Positions 63,138-64,000 of a DNA stretch of 64,000 nucleotides are shown one piece after another. A model generated the notes under the pieces. The model saw nothing but the letters and a program-made list of their open reading frames with translations, searched no databases and had not been told where the DNA came from. The stretch lies in contig NZ_LT964979.1 in assembly GCF_900240335.1 (NCBI RefSeq), positions 1-64,000 of the forward strand. The letters are read 5' to 3'. How positions within the stretch are numbered: position 1 is the stretch's first letter; each line of letters starts with the position of its first letter. Both the position numbers and the translations under genes were made by a program. Source of the stretch: Flavimobilis massiliensis (GTDB taxonomy: Bacteria > Actinomycetota > Actinomycetes > Actinomycetales > Cellulomonadaceae).

Positions 63138-64000
63138 GGGTGCTCGCCGCGATGTCCGGCGGCGTCGACTCGGCGCTCGCGGCCGCGCTCGCGCTCGAGG
63201 CCGGGCACGAGGTCGTCGGGGTCCACATGGCGCTCGCACGCGAGCGCGCCCAGATGCGCACGGGCTCGCGCGGCTGCTGCTCGATCGAGGATGCGAGCGA
63301 CGCTCGGCGCGCGGCCGACGTCCTCGGCATCCCGTACTACGTGTGGGACCTCTCCGAGACGTTCGAGGAGACCGTCGTCGCGGACTTCCTCGCCGAGTAC
63401 GCCGCGGGCCGCACCCCGAACCCGTGCGTGCGCTGCAACGAGCACGTGAAGTTCGACACGTTGCTCGACAAGGCGACCGCCCTCGGCTTCGACGCGGTCG
63501 CGACGGGCCACTACGCGCGGATCGTCGAGACCGACGGGCGGCGCGAGCTGCACCGCTCGCCCAACACGGACAAGGACCAGTCGTACGTCCTCGCCGTCAT
63601 GGGATCCGAGCGGCTCGCCCGGTCGATCTTCCCGCTCGGCGGCTTCACGTCGAAGGCCGACGTCCGCGCGGAGGCCGCGCGTCGCGGGCTCGGCGTCTCG
63701 ACGAAGCCCGACTCCTACGACATCTGCTTCGTCGCGGACGGCGACACGCAGGGCTTCCTGCGCTCGCGCCTCGGCGCGCAGCCCGGCGAGATCCTCGACG
63801 AGTCCGGGCAGGTCGTCGGAGAGCACGACGGCGCGTACGCCTACACCGTGGGCCAGCGTCGCGGCCTCCACCTCGGGCGCCCCGCGGCCGACGGCCGGCC
63901 GCGCTACGTGCTCGAGGTCCGGCCCCACGCGAACCAGGTGGTCGTCGGCGCGGCCGAGCTCCTCACGGTCGACCGCGTCGCGGGGGACCGCACGGTGTGG
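63134..64000 (+). CDS. mnmA: tRNA-specific 2-thiouridylase MnmA (cut by window end)
   Basis: 289 residues are visible and the frame is still open at the window edge. The enzyme adenylates and thiolates U34 of tRNA-Lys, -Glu and -Gln. The PP-loop is MSGGVDS at 7-13. Catalytic cysteines are Cys101 (NPCVRCNEHVKF) and Cys198 (YDICFV); their spacing of 97 matches E. coli C102/C199. GHYARI and YTVGQRRGLHLG follow. An extra Cys98 makes a CxxC at the active site, and GSRGCCSIEDA near 40 is the actinobacterial variant. The ATG overlaps the desulfurase stop. Confidence 0.96.
   Translation, partial: MRVLAAMSGGVDSALAAALALEAGHEVVGVHMALARERAQMRTGSRGCCSIEDASDARRAADVLGIPYYVWDLSETFEETVVADFLAEYAAGRTPNPCVRCNEHVKFDTLLDKATALGFDAVATGHYARIVETDGRRELHRSPNTDKDQSYVLAVMGSERLARSIFPLGGFTSKADVRAEAARRGLGVSTKPDSYDICFVADGDTQGFLRSRLGAQPGEILDESGQVVGEHDGAYAYTVGQRRGLHLGRPAADGRPRYVLEVRPHANQVVVGAAELLTVDRVAGDRTVW

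Overview
The window is GC-rich actinobacterial chromosome. It carries NucS in place of MutS/MutL, the GlgE alpha-glucan route, a PimB'-type mannosyltransferase, a class Ib ribonucleotide reductase, a Rho with a long disordered insert, a wecA/tagO-like gene and an atpI-like gene ahead of the atp operon, and several plant-polysaccharide enzymes. Many genes have GTG starts, and several seem to be leaderless behind a TAGGNT -10 box. The gene set fits a Micrococcales member near Cellulomonas, Oerskovia or Sanguibacter. That placement is inference from gene content, not a phylogeny.

Layout. 1-1983: end of an unknown gene, tRNA-Arg(CCG), a FadR-type GntR regulator and a two-helix membrane protein. 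1993-10778: argS-lysA-hom-thrC-thrB-rho, the aspartate-family amino acid cluster. 10852-14222 (minus): a secreted Cna-B/CarboxypepD_reg-like protein, a secreted cutinase-family esterase and a PimB'-like glycosyltransferase. 14444-19155: rpmE, prfA, prmC, tsaC, wecA-like and atpI-like. 19327-26821: the complete atpBEFHAGDC operon plus a DUF2550 gene. 26889-28841: nucS and nagA. 28880-33217: a damaged carbohydrate region with a LacI-family fragment, a broken GH31 alpha-xylosidase, an intact GH1 beta-glucosidase and an acetyl xylan esterase. 33285-39569: nrdH-nrdI-nrdE, two small membrane-protein genes, then nrdF. 39655-43529: a purine phosphoribosyltransferase, an FKBP lipoprotein, a zinc-ribbon-like protein and two alpha/beta hydrolases. 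43610-46200 (minus): a Scy/FilP-like hendecad coiled-coil protein and a small partner. 46441-49935: membrane protein, lipoprotein and a YbbN-like thioredoxin/TPR protein. 49995-59838 (minus): glgB, mak, treS, glgE and glgX, a near-complete GlgE alpha-glucan/trehalose module. 60014-64000: etfB-etfA, a cysteine desulfurase and mnmA, which is cut by the window end.

The stretch around 32045-32221 is not genomic. It holds an N followed by two degraded tandem copies of the Illumina Nextera i7 adapter, each with exact P7 + 8-nt index + transposase-adapter spacing. The order of genes across that point is therefore unproven. About 2.4 kb upstream, two unrelated genes are both cut at the same few bases (29636-29641), and one carries a +1 frameshift at 30005. 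Together these make the whole 29.6-32.2 kb segment suspect as assembly.

I found no convincing unknown defence, mobile or secondary-metabolite system. The most interesting biology is at the nrd locus: tandem NrdR boxes, DnaA-box-like sites, and two membrane proteins with a shared C-terminal tail between nrdE and nrdF. Also notable are 27 unbroken 11-residue repeats in the Scy-like protein, the Q/N-rich insert in Rho, and the recurrent leaderless promoter pattern. Most protein-coding genes end at long perfect hairpins without a U-tract.
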